Positions 24,157 through 37,272 of a stretch of DNA of 64,000 bases are shown one piece after another. Source of the DNA: Ophryocystis elektroscirrha (Eukaryota; Apicomplexa; Conoidasida; Neogregarinorida; Ophryocystidae); the NCBI GenBank assembly GCA_030141585.1, contig JAQIFP010000014.1, positions 1 through 64,000 on the forward strand, given 5' to 3'. The notes below the pieces were generated by a model, which saw only the letters and a program-made list of their open reading frames with translations, was not told the DNA's origin and did no database searches. Made by a program: the position numbers and the translations under genes. Position 1 is the stretch's first letter. Each line of letters opens with the position of its first letter.

Positions 24157-25698
24157 ATGTCAAGAACATCTCAATCTTTATACGATAGACACATCACAGT
24201 ATTTTCACCAGAAGGTCGATTGTATCAAGTTGGTAAGTTACCGTACAAAAACTTAGTTTTTATAATAGAATATGCTTTCAAAGCCGTTAAAGGCTGCAAT
24301 ATAACAGCTATAGCTGTACGTGGGGAGACTGCAGCGTGTATTGCTGTACAAAAAAAAATTCCTCTTGCTCAAGCACAGCAAGTAAAGTGTGTATATATTA
24401 TATAAATATTCAAGGATAAACTTTTGGTTATGTCGTCTGTTACTAGTTTACATAAAGTTACAGATCATATTGGTTGTGGAATGGTGGGACTTCCAGGTAT
24501 TTGTTAAAAAAGTCTAAATATAAATTAGTTTCTGCAATATAAATAAATGATTCTTTGTTTTAAGGTGATTGTCGCATGATGCTTTTCCGTTCAAGAGATA
24601 CAGCCGCAGAACAAGAATTTTTGCTCGGATATCCAGTACCTGTTCTCTATTTGACTCAAAAGATTGCAAATATCATACAAGTTTATAGTCAGCATGCTTA
24701 TATGCGACTTTTAGCTTGCTGTAAGAACATTATAAATTACTCTATTGTAAAAATAACCAAAATAAAAAAAAAATATATTTTGCTGTTCACATATATGCTT
24801 ATAATTATATATAATAAGAACATTTATATAAGTTTCGTGTTTACACTAATAAAAATATTATAATATAATAATGTAATAAAATAATAATATTATAATATTT
24901 TAATATAATATAATAATATTATAATATAATTATATAATAATGTAATATTATAATAATGTAAAAAAATAATAATATAATAATATTTTAATATAATATAATA
25001 ATATTATAATATAATAATATAATAATGTAATATTATAATAATGTAAAAAAATAATAATATAATAATATTTCAATATAATATAATAATATAATAATATAAT
25101 TATATAATAATATAATATAATCATATAATTATATATATATATGTATAAATTTGTTTTGAAATGCAATTAAAGTATAGAAAATATTTGTTTTGCGTTGGTT
25201 ATAGGTGGTATCTTTATTGGTATTGATGACGAAACAAATCAACCAGTTATTTATCGTTTTGATCCGGCAGGATGGTTTGCTGGTTACAAGGTAAAAATAT
25301 AAAATATTTTTGACGCTTGTACTGTTTAAATAAATCATAACTCTAATTTATTGATTTAAATTAATTAGATTATTATTTTATAGGCATGTGCTATCGGAAC
25401 AAAAGAACAAGAAGCTTCTATTGCTCTAGAAAAAGTAGTCAAGCAAAAAGAGTTAAAAACGGAGGAACAATTAATTCAAGAAACACTAATATGTTTTCAA
25501 TCTGTAAGTTATCTATAAAAAAAAAGAACGATATAAATGAAAAAGTGAAAATTTAATTTGGTTGAACAGGTTTTGGGAGTAGACACTAAAGCTTCTGATA
25601 TTGAGATTGGATTAGTTACAATAGACAATCCCGAATTCAGAGTATTAGGGGAAGAAGAAATAGACAAATATTTAACTGTGGTCGCGGAAAGAGATTAA
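24157..25698 (+). CDS. PSMA6: 20S proteasome alpha-1 subunit (PSMA6 type)
   Basis: A spliced gene for an outer-ring proteasome subunit. It starts [20 protein letters not shown]; the alpha signature RLYQV-EYAFKAV is split by a 36-nt intron in phase 1. Next come [54 protein letters not shown] and [18 protein letters not shown]; the C-terminus is [13 protein letters not shown]. The [20 protein letters not shown] start and the ..ERD end identify alpha-1/PSMA6. A 484-nt intron (24721-25204) with AT minisatellites separates ACC from GIFIG. It is convergent with NLE1, 50 nt apart. Confidence 0.95.
24840..25140 (+). repeat. AT-only tandem repeat (about 85-nt period) in PSMA6 intron
   Basis: The 484-nt intron holds almost pure A/T sequence with a higher-order period of about 85 nt. 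The block starting TGTAATATTATAATAATG occurs at 24941 and again at 25026, each followed by an A-run and AATAATATAATAATATTT. Apparent open frames here are artefacts of the repeat. Confidence 0.8.
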
Positions 25699-25748
25699 AT
25701 TCGTGAAAATGGTACTTGCATGAATATATATATACTAAGTACCCCTAA

Positions 25749-28014
25749 TTAATGACTCCAAAATTTGACTACGCGGTCCTTGGAACCAGAGGCAACTTTT
25801 GTACCATCATATGACCAATCCACAACAAAAACCTATACAGAGTTGTATATAAAAAAAAAAAAAATTATAAATTAAGCAATCTCATTTAAATGTTTTTCAC
25901 TATTAATTAACTTAGAGAATTAAAAGTATTTCACACTATGTATATACATTACCTCGTCTGCGTGGCCAGGTAGGTCTTCTTGTAACTTAAGCCTATCGAC
26001 GTTCCAAACTTTCACAGTACTATCAGCACTTGCTGATACCAAGAATTTGCTATCTGGTGACCACGCTATTTTATAGACTGGTCCAACGTGTCCCAATAAT
26101 ATTCCTTTATATGAACTTGTATCTAGATTCCAAAGTCTATTTTAAGTTAAAAAAAAACCATTTAAATTAACCTTATAGAATTATCGAAGGAAGCAGAGGC
26201 AATTAAACGGTTATCAGGAGAAATTTGAACGTCATTTATTGGTTTTTTGTGCCCATGAAGTTTCTTGATTATATTATTATCTACGAAAGGCTGACATATT
26301 CCCATAGTGCAATCATCAGAACCTGTTACAAGTAAATCATTCTCAACCTATCCAAATGTAAACACTATTATATTGTTTACATCATTGGCTTCATTTTTTC
26401 GTGGTAAAATACTTCTTTTTGCCTATTCATATAATTTATTTTTTTTTTTGGTGTCTTACAGCATGTTTATTGTAAGAAAGTGTGTTAATCCAGTGACCAT
26501 GCGCCTTAATATGTTTTATGCGTTTTCCGGATGTTACATCCCAAACGTCTATGTAAGAATCTCTTCCACATGAATATAAAATGGAGCTATCGTTATTTAA
26601 CGCTGCGGAAAACCGTATACAAGTAGTCGGTAATGAGTTTGAATTAAACGTTTGTAAACAATGTCCCGTTTCGCCGTCCCAAATATATATTTTTAAGTCT
26701 AAAGCAGCACTGAAATAATATAAAAATCCAAATAATTACGATGCTAATCTGGGCTTTTTATTCCCCAATGAACTTCCATTTTCCCATGCTAAACAAGTAA
26801 CACTCTATACAAGCTTTTAAATGTAAGCTCAATTACTTTAGAATGTCTTTTCATTACATGGTGCCGAATTTCATAAACTCCTGGTTCAGAAACATACCAA
26901 ATACATACTTTTGCATCCTATTTGGAATTTAATTTTATTTAAAAAATTACTTGACCTCCCGACGCCAACATTTTTGAGCATTCACTCCACTCTAAAGCAA
27001 AAACCCAGCTTGTATGCTCTCTTAATACATGGTAAGGGGTTTGAGTATTTAAGTCCCATAATCTTATCTGATTAAGATAAAATAAACATTTAATTAAAAT
27101 TATTTGTCAAACAAATTATTTAGACAAACAAATTATTTAGTTTTATAATCACATATATATATATATAATTTTATAATCATATATATATATATATATATAT
27201 ATAATCATAAAAGTAATTATTATGTGTCTATATATAGTGAACGCTGTAATTTTAAATGTAGTTTAATGATATATATAGGGAATTCATTTATATTATAAGA
27301 CTTATTATAAATAAATATAATTTAATTAATTTTAATTCTATTATAAAACCCAATTATGCTTATTACTAAATTTGATTACAATAGATATTAAATGTTCCAA
27401 CGCGCTACTTATAGTAGTTATTTACTAATGAACATATTAAGCTAAAGTTGATTACTGTTGTATCCCCAGAGCCAGTAGCCAAAAGACTGCTATCAGGACT
27501 AAAAGCAAGACTGATAATAGCGTCAGTATGACCCTCAAGAGAGGCAGTGCATCGTGTAACTGGACGTATTTTATTTACACTTATAGGCGTGAATTTAATT
27601 TGAAGAGTTTCTTCTTTACTAGTTTTCGCCTTATTAAATAAATCATTTATTGACATAGAACCCTGCAAAATTATGGAATATGTAAATTAATACATCAAAA
27701 ATAATAGTTTCATTGGAAGTTTTTCCAAGCACACTAAAGGTGAAATGTGACGATTCATCCTCATTCTTCAATAAATTTCTTAATATGGTTGTTAGTTGAG
27801 TATTTGTGTAACTAAAAGTACAAATATGTAAAATATATTAAATTCTCACTCAACATTTACTTGTATGAGATTGTTCAGTAGGTTGCCATCTTTGTCTTTA
27901 AATTGAATAATACACTAAGTTGTTGTAAATCGCAAATAATCAATAATTTACAGTGTCATTATTTGACGAAGATTCATTTATAGTGGTCATATTTGTTTCC
28001 GTTATAAGGCGCAT
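25749..28014 (-). CDS. NLE1: Notchless homologue / NLE1 (Rsa4), ribosome assembly WD40 protein
   Basis: A spliced gene with about ten exons for the WD40 substrate of the Rea1/Midasin AAA ATPase in 60S maturation. The start at 28014 gives MRLITETNMTTI, then the NLE domain (IQFKDKDGNLLNNLIQVNVE, FSVLGKTSNETI). The first WD repeat is PVTRCTASLEGHTDAIISLA followed by FSPDSSLLATGSGDTT, as in NLE1. The last blade ends VVDWSYDGTKVASGSKDRVV-KFWSH with TAA at 25749-25751. The plus strand 26000-27100 shows antisense of further WD repeats (GHTDEV-type). The Glu in the NLE domain that contacts the Rea1 MIDAS was not mapped. Confidence 0.9.
27150..27205. repeat. (AT)n microsatellites in NLE1 intron
   Basis: Two TATATA runs (27151-27168 and 27179-27203) separated by TTTTATAATC lie within a long NLE1 intron (about 27070-27440). 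Confidence 0.75.
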
Positions 28015-28142
28015 TACGCTGAACTTCAAAAATATCTTATTCTATTATTAAACATATTAATAAAAAAAAAAGCTACACATGACAGTCAAAAAAACTGCAC
28101 ATTTAAGTCAAAAAACTGCAGAATTACATCAAAAAAAAACCA

Positions 28143-28913
28143 TTATTTAAGCATCATTGTAATAAGGGTTCTTCCTATTTGGATTGCAACAAAAGGGAAA
28201 TTCTTAGACATTTGAAAAGGTTTACGGATTTCTATTAGAGTACCAAACTTTGATTGGTTATCTTTCAGAATAAACCCATTAGTCGCTGGAACTTTTTTTT
28301 TAAATGAAAAAAAAAGTTTTTTTCTTTGAGTATTCCTATATTTTATAGATGCATGAAATCGGCTAACGCTAATGTCAACCAATTTCAAATCAGATCCTTC
28401 GCTTCTTCCCTACAGAAATCAGTTACAGTGTGCATATATATTTGTTTCTTTATAAAAAACTATAAATTACTATGTGAGCTTTAAGACTCCTTTTGAAAGA
28501 AATACTGTATATGCCCGTTTGGTTTTCAGACTCTAGCAATTTTATAATATAATAAGAAAATATTTTACTTAAAAGAATATATGGGGGCTTCAGTTTAATA
28601 AAATCTAATAATTCTACTTTTTTATATGTTACTATTAGCACAAGTACATTGAAGCATATTTACTTTGAACGTCTTTTTGAGATTTACTATTTTTATAAAT
28701 TAATCGGGCACACGGGACATTTAACGTAGGGGTATAATTCATATCACACAATTCACACCTTGATGGTTCCCAGTATACAGTGCTTGATCCCTAATTCATT
28801 ATTTCAATGTAAAAAAGCGTATTAATCATTACATAGGTGATTGTAATATAAATTAATTTAGTATTACATCATCTATTTTAACTTAGTTTAAAGATATATA
28901 TGCATACACACAT

Positions 28914-28953
<40 letters not shown>

Positions 28954-29923
28954 ATAAATATATAATATATACATATATATTAATAAAAACATATACATAT
29001 ATATGTATATATATATATATGTATATTAATTTATATATATTAATGGATATTTTTTATATCCAATTTAAGTTATGGTAATTATTATTTATGATGGACATTA
29101 TTTTACCTTTTTATAAGCCGTTTTTCCCGAAAGCCAAGCTTTCAAACAAAATAGATGCACCCATTGTAATGAACCTTTGCAATTACACGGAGCAATTAAA
29201 AAATTTTTATTATTGGAGCCTTTCCCAATTCCTTCGAGACAGATACGGCACATTAAATCATCAACAGAAACGGGAGTAGTTTCTATACCAGTTGTATCAC
29301 TGACAGTGTCGTAATCAGCTCTAGAAGCACTTCCAAAATAATCAATATGTTGTGTCTAAAAAGCAATGAGAAAAAAGGATCACTATTACTTTACTGTTAC
29401 AAGTTTCAATAATATTTTTCACTAATAAGCAAAAACGTCCTAAGCGTATACAGTTTCCAACTTTAATTGAAATAGAAGAATCTTTTAAATATCTCAAAAC
29501 AAGCCAAGCACGGTTTTCATCCGGAATAGGATTTATTTGTATAGTCTCTGCTATAGGTAAAAAAAAACACCAGCTACCATTTACAATATTAATTAATAAT
29601 AGTTTATCTAAATCGCTGTATATTTTGGATAACTCATCAAAATATATAACTGGTATCAAACTAACATCACTGTCAACACGGCATAAGTAATAAGAATCAT
29701 CTGTAATTATCACGCTGCGCTTTCAATACTTACATTTGAAATCACAATTAAATTCTGCCAATTTGACGTCAGTTGTAGTGTAGTCGAATAATTCACAAGT
29801 GTTGATTAACCATGTTTGAGAGCGTATGAACAAATCAAACTTTTTTACTTTTAGGAGACTTGTATTCAAATTATCCATTGTCATCTCCTCTACGGGAAAA
29901 TCACCTGGTATCTTTTCTATCAT
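28143..29923 (-). CDS. RING-CH (RINGv) zinc finger plus FHA domain protein
   Basis: A spliced gene; ATG at 29921-29923 (MIEKIPGDFPVEEMT). The N-terminal 150 residues are of unknown fold (DSYYLCRVDSDVSLIPVIYF after a 33-nt intron). The RING-CH finger then reads LMCRICLEG, APCNCKGSLQWVHLFCLKAW, and after a long AT-rich intron CELCDMNYTP: C-x2-C, C-x-C, H-x2-C, C-x2-C, the C4HC3 order of MARCH-type E3 ubiquitin ligases. The C-terminal exons encode an FHA domain (LKLVDISVSRFHASI with the S-R-x-H core, KDNQSKFGTL, and a final IQIGRTLITMML). No transmembrane helices are seen, unlike most MARCH ligases. The FHA part suggests recruitment to phospho-Thr targets. Confidence 0.78.
28900..29045. repeat. 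(TA)n microsatellites in RING-CH/FHA gene intron
   Basis: A long TATATA tract (about 28917-28949) and imperfect TATATATG/TATATATT tracts up to 29043 fill the intron that interrupts the RING-CH finger. Confidence 0.8.
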
Positions 29924-30580
29924 TTGTTCAAAATTAGCACATCAATTTATTTTAACAATATAAATTGCAGATTCTTGTTGTAGGTCATAATTTATTGATT
30001 TATCGTTAATGATCATTATATAATTTGAGAACTGGCAATATTTAATTTTTTAACCTATTGTAAAAATCCAAAAAAATAATTACCATGAAAACGTTCCACC
30101 TTTTTCTGTCTCATATATTATGTTTTACACACATATTTGCTATAAAATTCACAAAAATATTAGTAAATACTATATTTATTAATTATTATCAGTAACGTGC
30201 CTAAATAAATTTAATTTATTTGTTACGTGTAAATTTATTAATACAATACACGTCATATTTTGGTTTTCAGCCGAAAAATGATGCAGATTCAGTTACTTAT
30301 TTATACATCCCGTGCATCAATTCAATATTAATTCAGATATATAAGCAAAAAAACCTAGAAAGCAAAAGTTATTACGTTATTTCTAAATAATATTATGTCT
30401 AAGAATTTGTATAATTGATCATCAAAAGTAGAAGTATTCAATATTTCAAATAAATCTTGGCGCCATCTTTATTATTTCTTTTTTGTTGTTGCAAAAATAA
30501 CTATCTTGTCATGGGAACGCAAAAAATAAAATAATAATATATATCAATTTGTATCTTATACAATATATCGCAAGTAACTT
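29924..30580. promoter_or_regulatory. Divergent intergenic region RING-FHA gene / CDPK7-type kinase
   Basis: About 650 nt of AT-rich DNA between two divergent genes. No open frame, repeat array or RNA gene is recognised. Confidence 0.5.
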
Positions 30581-33500
30581 ATGGTACTTAGCTTAGCACC
30601 AGCACACAATTGTTTACTTCCATTAACATTTTATATGCCAGAAGTTCAAAATAGTTTTTCAGAACAAAAAAGCAAACTAAATAAATTTCAGAATGCAGTA
30701 AGAAAATTGGGTTGGCCCTTTTTGAACTCATTCAATAAAGAAAGACATGAAAAAGATTTTTTGAAAGCATACTTAAAAAAGTTTGACTCTGATGAAGTCG
30801 AAGTCTTACGTAAAGTATATAAAGAATTATCTGCTCGTAATCCTGGGCCAGGCATTGACAAAGCTACGTTTTTACAGTATTTTCCACTACCCGGTTTGTG
30901 GGGTGAACGACTATTTCAGCGTTTTGATTATAAGGTTTGTTTTTTAACTATATTTCACTTTCAAATGTTTAGGGCCTTGGGTTTGTCGATTATGAAGAAT
31001 TACTTGTAGGTTTAGCAGTATGTTGCAGAGGCACAAAATGTGAAATTATACAAGTATTATTTCAGGTATATTATAATAATTGTATTACATATTATATCAC
31101 TAAATATAAATTAAATTCTTAAATAATGTAATATATCTATAATTATCAACTAATTGTATTTATAGTCATTAAAAATGCTGTGTATATCTGACATATACTT
31201 GCACGATAATTGAGATAAATTAATTATAAATAACTTGACTGTTTATAACTGCTGCGGAACTTCAGCAGTCTAGATTTTTTCAGAGAATATATATATATAT
31301 ATATATATATATGTATTGTTTTACTGTTATTCAGCATAATAGTATTACTTGACATATTTTATAATAAAAAGTTTTTATTCTTTATTTTATTCTTTTATCA
31401 TTTCATACTGAAATAATCTTATCTTAAAATATTATCGAAAATGTGTGCAACAGGTTTTTGATTTAAATAACGATGGTTTACTACAAAAAGAAGAATTAGT
31501 TATAATGTTGTCCAATCTGCCCAATTTAGAACGTTATGTAAATATTGGAAAACTAAAGATTCCTACAAGAATAAGTGAAGAATCGCCTCGTTCTTTACCC
31601 CTTTACCCAACATTAGAAGGCTTTTCGGAGTCTAAAGAAGTTCACTACGACATCAACGCTGCACTTGAGCGCCTATCAAAATTCCCAGACGATCTTGGGG
31701 ACGATCAATTTACTGTGTCTGTAAACCCGGATTATGAAGATGGATTTGAAGGAGAAATAGACTCTGTTTACGATTCCTTAGATTGTTCTTATGATTCTTC
31801 TTGTTCATTCGATCTAACAACAACCGAAAATTGTCTATGTCGACAAAATACGTATGAGCGCTTAAATGAGAATAAATTAATTGATATTAATAACCTATCA
31901 CATGAAAGTTCATTTAATGCACCCTGTTTCTCATCTGATACAGAAAATAAAAAAACAGATAAAAAAAATGAAGAACCCGCTAAATATGTTACGAAATCGT
32001 CGTTAATAACGTCTAAACACACTATGAATTGTGCATTATCAACTTCGTCATTTGTTAATGCAAATTTAGATGCTTCAAACAATAATACAGCAGACACTCC
32101 AGATAAAATAAATATATCAATAAATGGAGTTACTATGACTCATCCCCTGGATAGCTTAAAGGTGTCTGAATCTGTCAATACTAACGAAGAACCAACGAAT
32201 ATTGATGTTGAAGCAATCGTTGATAAAGTATTAGAAGAATGTGAAAACTGTGAAAATGATTCTTTAACATTTATGGAATTTAAAACATGGATAGAAAAAA
32301 ATAATAAAATATTAGCCATGTTCAATGAATGCTTACATGAAGAAGCCTGGGGTTTACAAGGAAATGCTTTATATAGAAAAAGAAACCCTGCTTTATTTCG
32401 AATATCACAAAATATCGCTAACAGAAATGAAAGGATACGAAAAGGAACTTTAATAAGCTCTAATAATATTACAAAGGAAAGTACATGTAATAAAATTAAT
32501 TCACAAAACTCTAATTTAATTATACAGCCAGACACATTTTACAAAGTCAAAAGATTGTTCACAGTACCCGCCAACTATAGAAATAACATTTTAAACAATT
32601 TAATTAGTAATTATGACCAAAATACGTCCGATGTTGATGCATCTTTTAAGTTTTATAATTTATCTGGAGGCAATTTAATAGCTGAAACACCCGTTAATAA
32701 ATCTTACGATTTAATACAAGAAGACGCATTTGAAAATCGTTCAAAATCAGCATCCAAATCATCTTCTAAAACACTTTCATCCAATATAACAAATGAAGTC
32801 GAAAAAAAATTATTTCGATCAATATCAAAAGAATCCGATCATTACAATGACTGTGTTGATGTCTACACAAAACAAACCCGTGAAGATTTAAAATTACAAC
32901 TATTGGATATAATAACTACAACAAATCCTGATGTTGATATTGACAGGTTATTTTCACAGAGTTCGAACCCTAGAAATAGTGCTACCGAATTAATATGCTG
33001 CCCTGCCTGTGAAAGTTTATTAGTTGTTTGTCCAAGATGTAATAAAAAGTCATTAAATTTAGTGTTACATGAAGGTAGAGTTTTAATTGAATGCAAAATT
33101 TGCTTGGATAATATAGTCACTCAATATACTGTATGTTGGCACTGCTCATGGGATTTCAGTTTAGTGGCTAATTATGTCGACAAATATGAACCTATATATG
33201 AAGGAGTGCTATTTAAAATCGGAAAACATACAAGAAGATGGAGAAAAAGATACTTCATTTTAGTCGATAATTTATTATACTATTATAATCATAAAGATGA
33301 TTCCAAACCTCAAGGTTTCATATTTCTGGAAGGCTGTTTTGTTAAACCCATATTAAACTCCAAGCAGTCTGCTGAAGCCAGTAATAATAACTCTAGTAAT
33401 ATTAATTTAAGTTATTGTTCCAATGTGAATAATATCAATTCAGCCAATGTATCCATCAGTAGTTCACATAGTGCAAATAATAATAGTTACAAAGGTATAA

Positions 33501-34908
33501 ATTCTTCAGTAAATAAAGTAATACCAAAACATCATACATGTAATAGTACGGCATCTATGTTTCCACCGTATTCCATAACAACAGCAACAACCACTACCAC
33601 CACTACAGAATCAAAAACGCCTAATGTAATAAGAACATTAGCAGGCAATATAATGAGCTCAAGATTTGGCTTTTCAATTATACACGGAACAAATAAACGT
33701 GATTTTTATGTATCTTCTGAATCAGAAAGGAATATATGGATTGAAGCTTTACGAAATGCTATGAAACAATATGATATAGAAGAATTATATCAAATTCAAC
33801 AACTCATTGGGCAAGGAAAATTTTCTATAGTACATAAAGCTGTTCGAAAAGAAACTCAACAAGTCGTAGCAATTAAAATGATTGATAAGTCAAAAACTAC
33901 TGAACACGAAAGGGAACTTTTACGAAGTGAAATTGCAATACTTCGTCTTTTGCACCATCCTCATGTAATCAGTTTGAGGGAGGTACTTGATACTCAAAAC
34001 GCAATTTATCTAGTTATGGAACTTGTTGCTGGAGGGGAGTTATATGATTTATTACAACAAAAAAAACAACTCCCTGAACGACAAGTAAGTATTGTAATTA
34101 TTATTTAATTATTATTTAATCGTAATTATAATTATTATTCATATTAATAACATATTTAATAATATATATAATGCACAAATTAATCATTATAATTTTTTTT
34201 ATATATAATAATTATTATAAAAAAATTAATAATTAGGTAAACCGTATTATATATCAATTGCTTTCAACTGTTGCTTATCTACATAAATGTGGAATCATTC
34301 ATCGAGATTTAAAGCCAGAAAATATTTTGCTGACTGACGGAACTATGGACGCAAACATTAAAATTACAGATTTTGGATTGTCATGTATATGCGGTTTAAA
34401 TGAAGTCGTTACACAACCATGTGGTACCTTAGCTTATGTAGCTCCTGAGGTTTTAACCCTACAAGGTTATAATCATAAAGTTGATGTATGGTCTGTGGGT
34501 GTAATTATGTATTTGTTATTGTGTGGACGACTTCCATTTCCAATAGCACGTCCTGGTACAGGTATAACTAGTTTTGCTGAGCATCGACCTTTGCAATTTG
34601 AAGGTTATATATGGGACACTGTTTGTTCTAGTGCCAAAGATTTACTGATCAAATTATTGTGTCCACGCCCGGAAAATAGAATCTCGGCACAAGAAGCATT
34701 ACAACATATATGGTTAAAAAATCCAACAGCGGTTATGATTGATGACGAAAATGATAATAAAAACTTTGAAACCAAAAGCTTATCCCCAGATGTACCTTCT
34801 CAAATACCTTCTTATTTAGATTGCTCTTCTTCCACCTTATCTATTGTGAATGTTAACAATGAATTATCCAATAAAAAAAAATTGAGTAACCTCAATTGTT
34901 CGGCTTAG
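30581..34908 (+). CDS. CDPK7: CDPK7-type kinase: EF-hands, zinc-ribbon-like segment, PH domain, Ser/Thr kinase
   Basis: A large spliced gene of roughly 1150 residues. The N-terminus (MVLSLAPAHNCLLPL) leads to EF-hand pairs: GLGFVDYEELLVGLAVCC and VFDLNNDGLLQKEELVIM. A long Ser/Asn-rich linker follows. A Cys cluster (CCPACESLL, CPRCNKK, CKICLDN, CWHCSWDF) looks like paired zinc ribbons. A PH domain follows: YEGVLFKIGKHTRRWRKRYF...LVDNLLYYY to RNIWIEALRNAM, with a low-complexity Asn/Ser/Thr insertion (about 33375-33610). The kinase has GQGKFSIVHK, VAIKMI, IIHRDLKPEN, DFGLS and APEVL. EF-hands, PH and C-terminal kinase in this order is the apicomplexan CDPK7 architecture. Introns of about 40, 390 and 155 nt are seen. 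Likely regulated by Ca2+ and phosphoinositides (family knowledge). Confidence 0.88.
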
Positions 34909-35359
34909 CTTATTTAAACCAAAGAATCTTAAGGTTTTTTTTTTATATCGCAAAAGAACAGTTATTTTTTTCTTTGATGGCTTTGTTTCTAATAACTCCC
35001 TTTAATTTTTTAAAAACTAGTCTTTTTATAACTTTTTTTTTTATTTTTTAAATATACGCGTCACATTCACACCAATATATAAACATACCATCTAAAAGTA
35101 TATGGATTTTTTCAATTATTAGTATTCATTCAAAACGTTATTTCATCAATTATTTTAAAAATTATTGCGAAATTGTATAAATATCAATAATATTTAGCAC
35201 ACTTGTATTAAAAAATTAAAAAAAAATACATTTTTTTTTAAAATATGTACTCATATGAATCCAGCAATCAACATAATACATGAATACGCACTGAAAACTT
35301 GATACAATCTTTTATTGTATGTATACATAAACTTATAATTATTAGGATTTCATTTTTTT
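34909..35359. other. Convergent 3' intergenic region
   Basis: About 450 nt of poly(T)/poly(A)-rich sequence between two convergent stop codons; it presumably holds both 3' UTRs. No gene-like feature is seen. Confidence 0.5.
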
Positions 35360-37072
35360 TCAACCATCCCAAGAGAAATGATCTGCAATTGTCACCACAT
35401 AAGTAATCCAGCCTTCTTTGTTAGTGGTCATACTTTTTGCTGACATTTCAATTTTCGTTTTGTTTGTTAGTGCTGAGTTATCAGAAACAGTAGCAGGCTT
35501 TGTAGATAAAAATCTCTTTGGTAAAGCTACAGTCCATTTCTTTTTAGGAAGGAGCTTTTTCACATCTAAATTTTGTTTTTGCTGTTGTTTTGGAGAATTG
35601 TCCCAAGAGACTTTTAGCTGTAGCCAGATACGGTCATACACATACCAGTTTGAATAGCTTGTAAAGCGTACATGCAGGCAGTTGAATATTCCATTAAATT
35701 TTTTACATGTATGCATTAATCCTTTGATGGATGTTTCCAGTAATAGAGTAACAAGATTTGTATCTATAAATCTTGGAACATTTACAACTTGAGGACTATC
35801 CATCCAAATTAATTCATCCGTATATACATTGGTTATACGTTTATAACACTCGCTTAAAAATTCAGGAACGGATAAATGAGTAACTAGATATTTTTGTGGT
35901 CCCTTTACTAAGCTAAATTCAAACAATATGTACGCAATAACATTATGAATCCCTTAAATTATTGATCTGTATTTATTTAAGTTTAAGTCTAATAAGGTTA
36001 TTGAAATTAGTATATTGTGTATAAATAATTATTATTGCTTAATAATTGACTTAAAAATATTTCTTACGAGGATGGATCACATGTATGTCTTTGAGGGAAA
36101 GTATGATTACAATATCTGGCAAAGTTGTACCACGTAATAATTTTTCTTTACTTTATCATTTCTGGCTCTAACTTATCTAAAGTGACAATACATTGGTATT
36201 TAAAGGAAGAAGGATTAACTGGGAATAAAAACTTGCTTTCCCTTGCTGTTTGAGCTGATTTTGCAAGTAAGCTATAAAAGTCTCTAGGAGTACTTTCAAG
36301 TGTTGCTAAAACGTATACAAATTATGAATTAATTTATGTTATTATCTTACAGAAAATTCTTAATATAAGCTAAAAGCTCAATACAGCATCTTATTTATAG
36401 TCTGAATATTTTTTTATTAATCACTTGAATAATTTTTATTTCACAGCAGTGATTATTATTATTATTATGAAGACAATATAAAACTATATATAATTTCGAT
36501 GCAATTAAATACCATATGTAGGTTTAAATAATTTATTTATAAACTACTTACCTAAGTCATTAAAAAAAAATTTTATCATATCTTTCCCTAAGGTTAACTC
36601 ATAATAATTCTATTTAGCTACAGAAATTAAAATCGTAAATATGGTTTTTTTGCACAAATGACGTATTTGCTAAAATATACTTCATGTAATCTTCTACAAT
36701 AATATACATTTTTCTGCAAAGACTTCGAAATATCAAAAGCATTTCTGGGTATAGAAAAGAAAATATAATATTTTGAATTGAAATATTGTTTTGGATTAAA
36801 TCAATTAGTTCATTATTTAAATTTTCCTCTTCAAAATCATTTATTTCAATATATTTAAATACAGGTTTTTTTATTACGTGCTCCCGCTGCAAATAAACAC
36901 AAATTAAATAAAAAAACCACATTATAAGTTGTGAGACTTTTAAAGCTTGTTTGAAACATACCAGAGCTACTTTTCGGTTTGTACGGTCTGAGTTTGGCCG
37001 ATGCTTTGTCTGGGGTATAGTAACTCTTGAAGTTTTGAGATCGCTTTTCGTGGGGAGTTTCAAAGAATACAT
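35360..37072 (-). CDS. Unrecognised multi-exon gene (possibly two genes)
   Basis: Several coding exons on the minus strand. A first block starting at an ATG at 37072 encodes MYSLKLPTKSDLKT, then after an intron REHVIKKPVFKYIEINDFEE and helical hydrophobic segments (NIIFSFLYPEMLLIF). A middle block near 36315-36150 encodes STPRDFYSLLAKSAQTARE and FLFPVNPSSFKYQCIVTLD. The last exon encodes VIAYILFEFSLVKGPQKYLV, VPRFIDTNLVTLLLETSIKG, VYDRIWLQLKVSW and a final ADHFSWDG. I could not join all exons in phase near 36360-36620, so this may be two adjacent genes or one with unusual splice sites. No family is recognised. Codon use and short introns match the neighbours. Confidence 0.5.
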
Positions 37073-37272
37073 AACATCTATTTTGTGGAACCCCACTGAG
37101 CTATTAGAATTATTATTATAGTAATAATAATAATTATATGATTAATTAATCTAATAAATACCCTTTTGCTAAAATTACTTATTAAAAATTGTGATAATGA
37201 TATAAATAAAAAAAATATATATGTTTTAGAAGTAAAAAAAAAAGGAAATCACTGCTATGTATTATCACTAAC

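Noticed and set aside
24948..25166. Minus-strand open frame rich in Tyr/Ile
   Set aside because: It reads through the AT minisatellite inside the PSMA6 intron; composition is pure repeat and the PSMA6 splice phase is exact across it.
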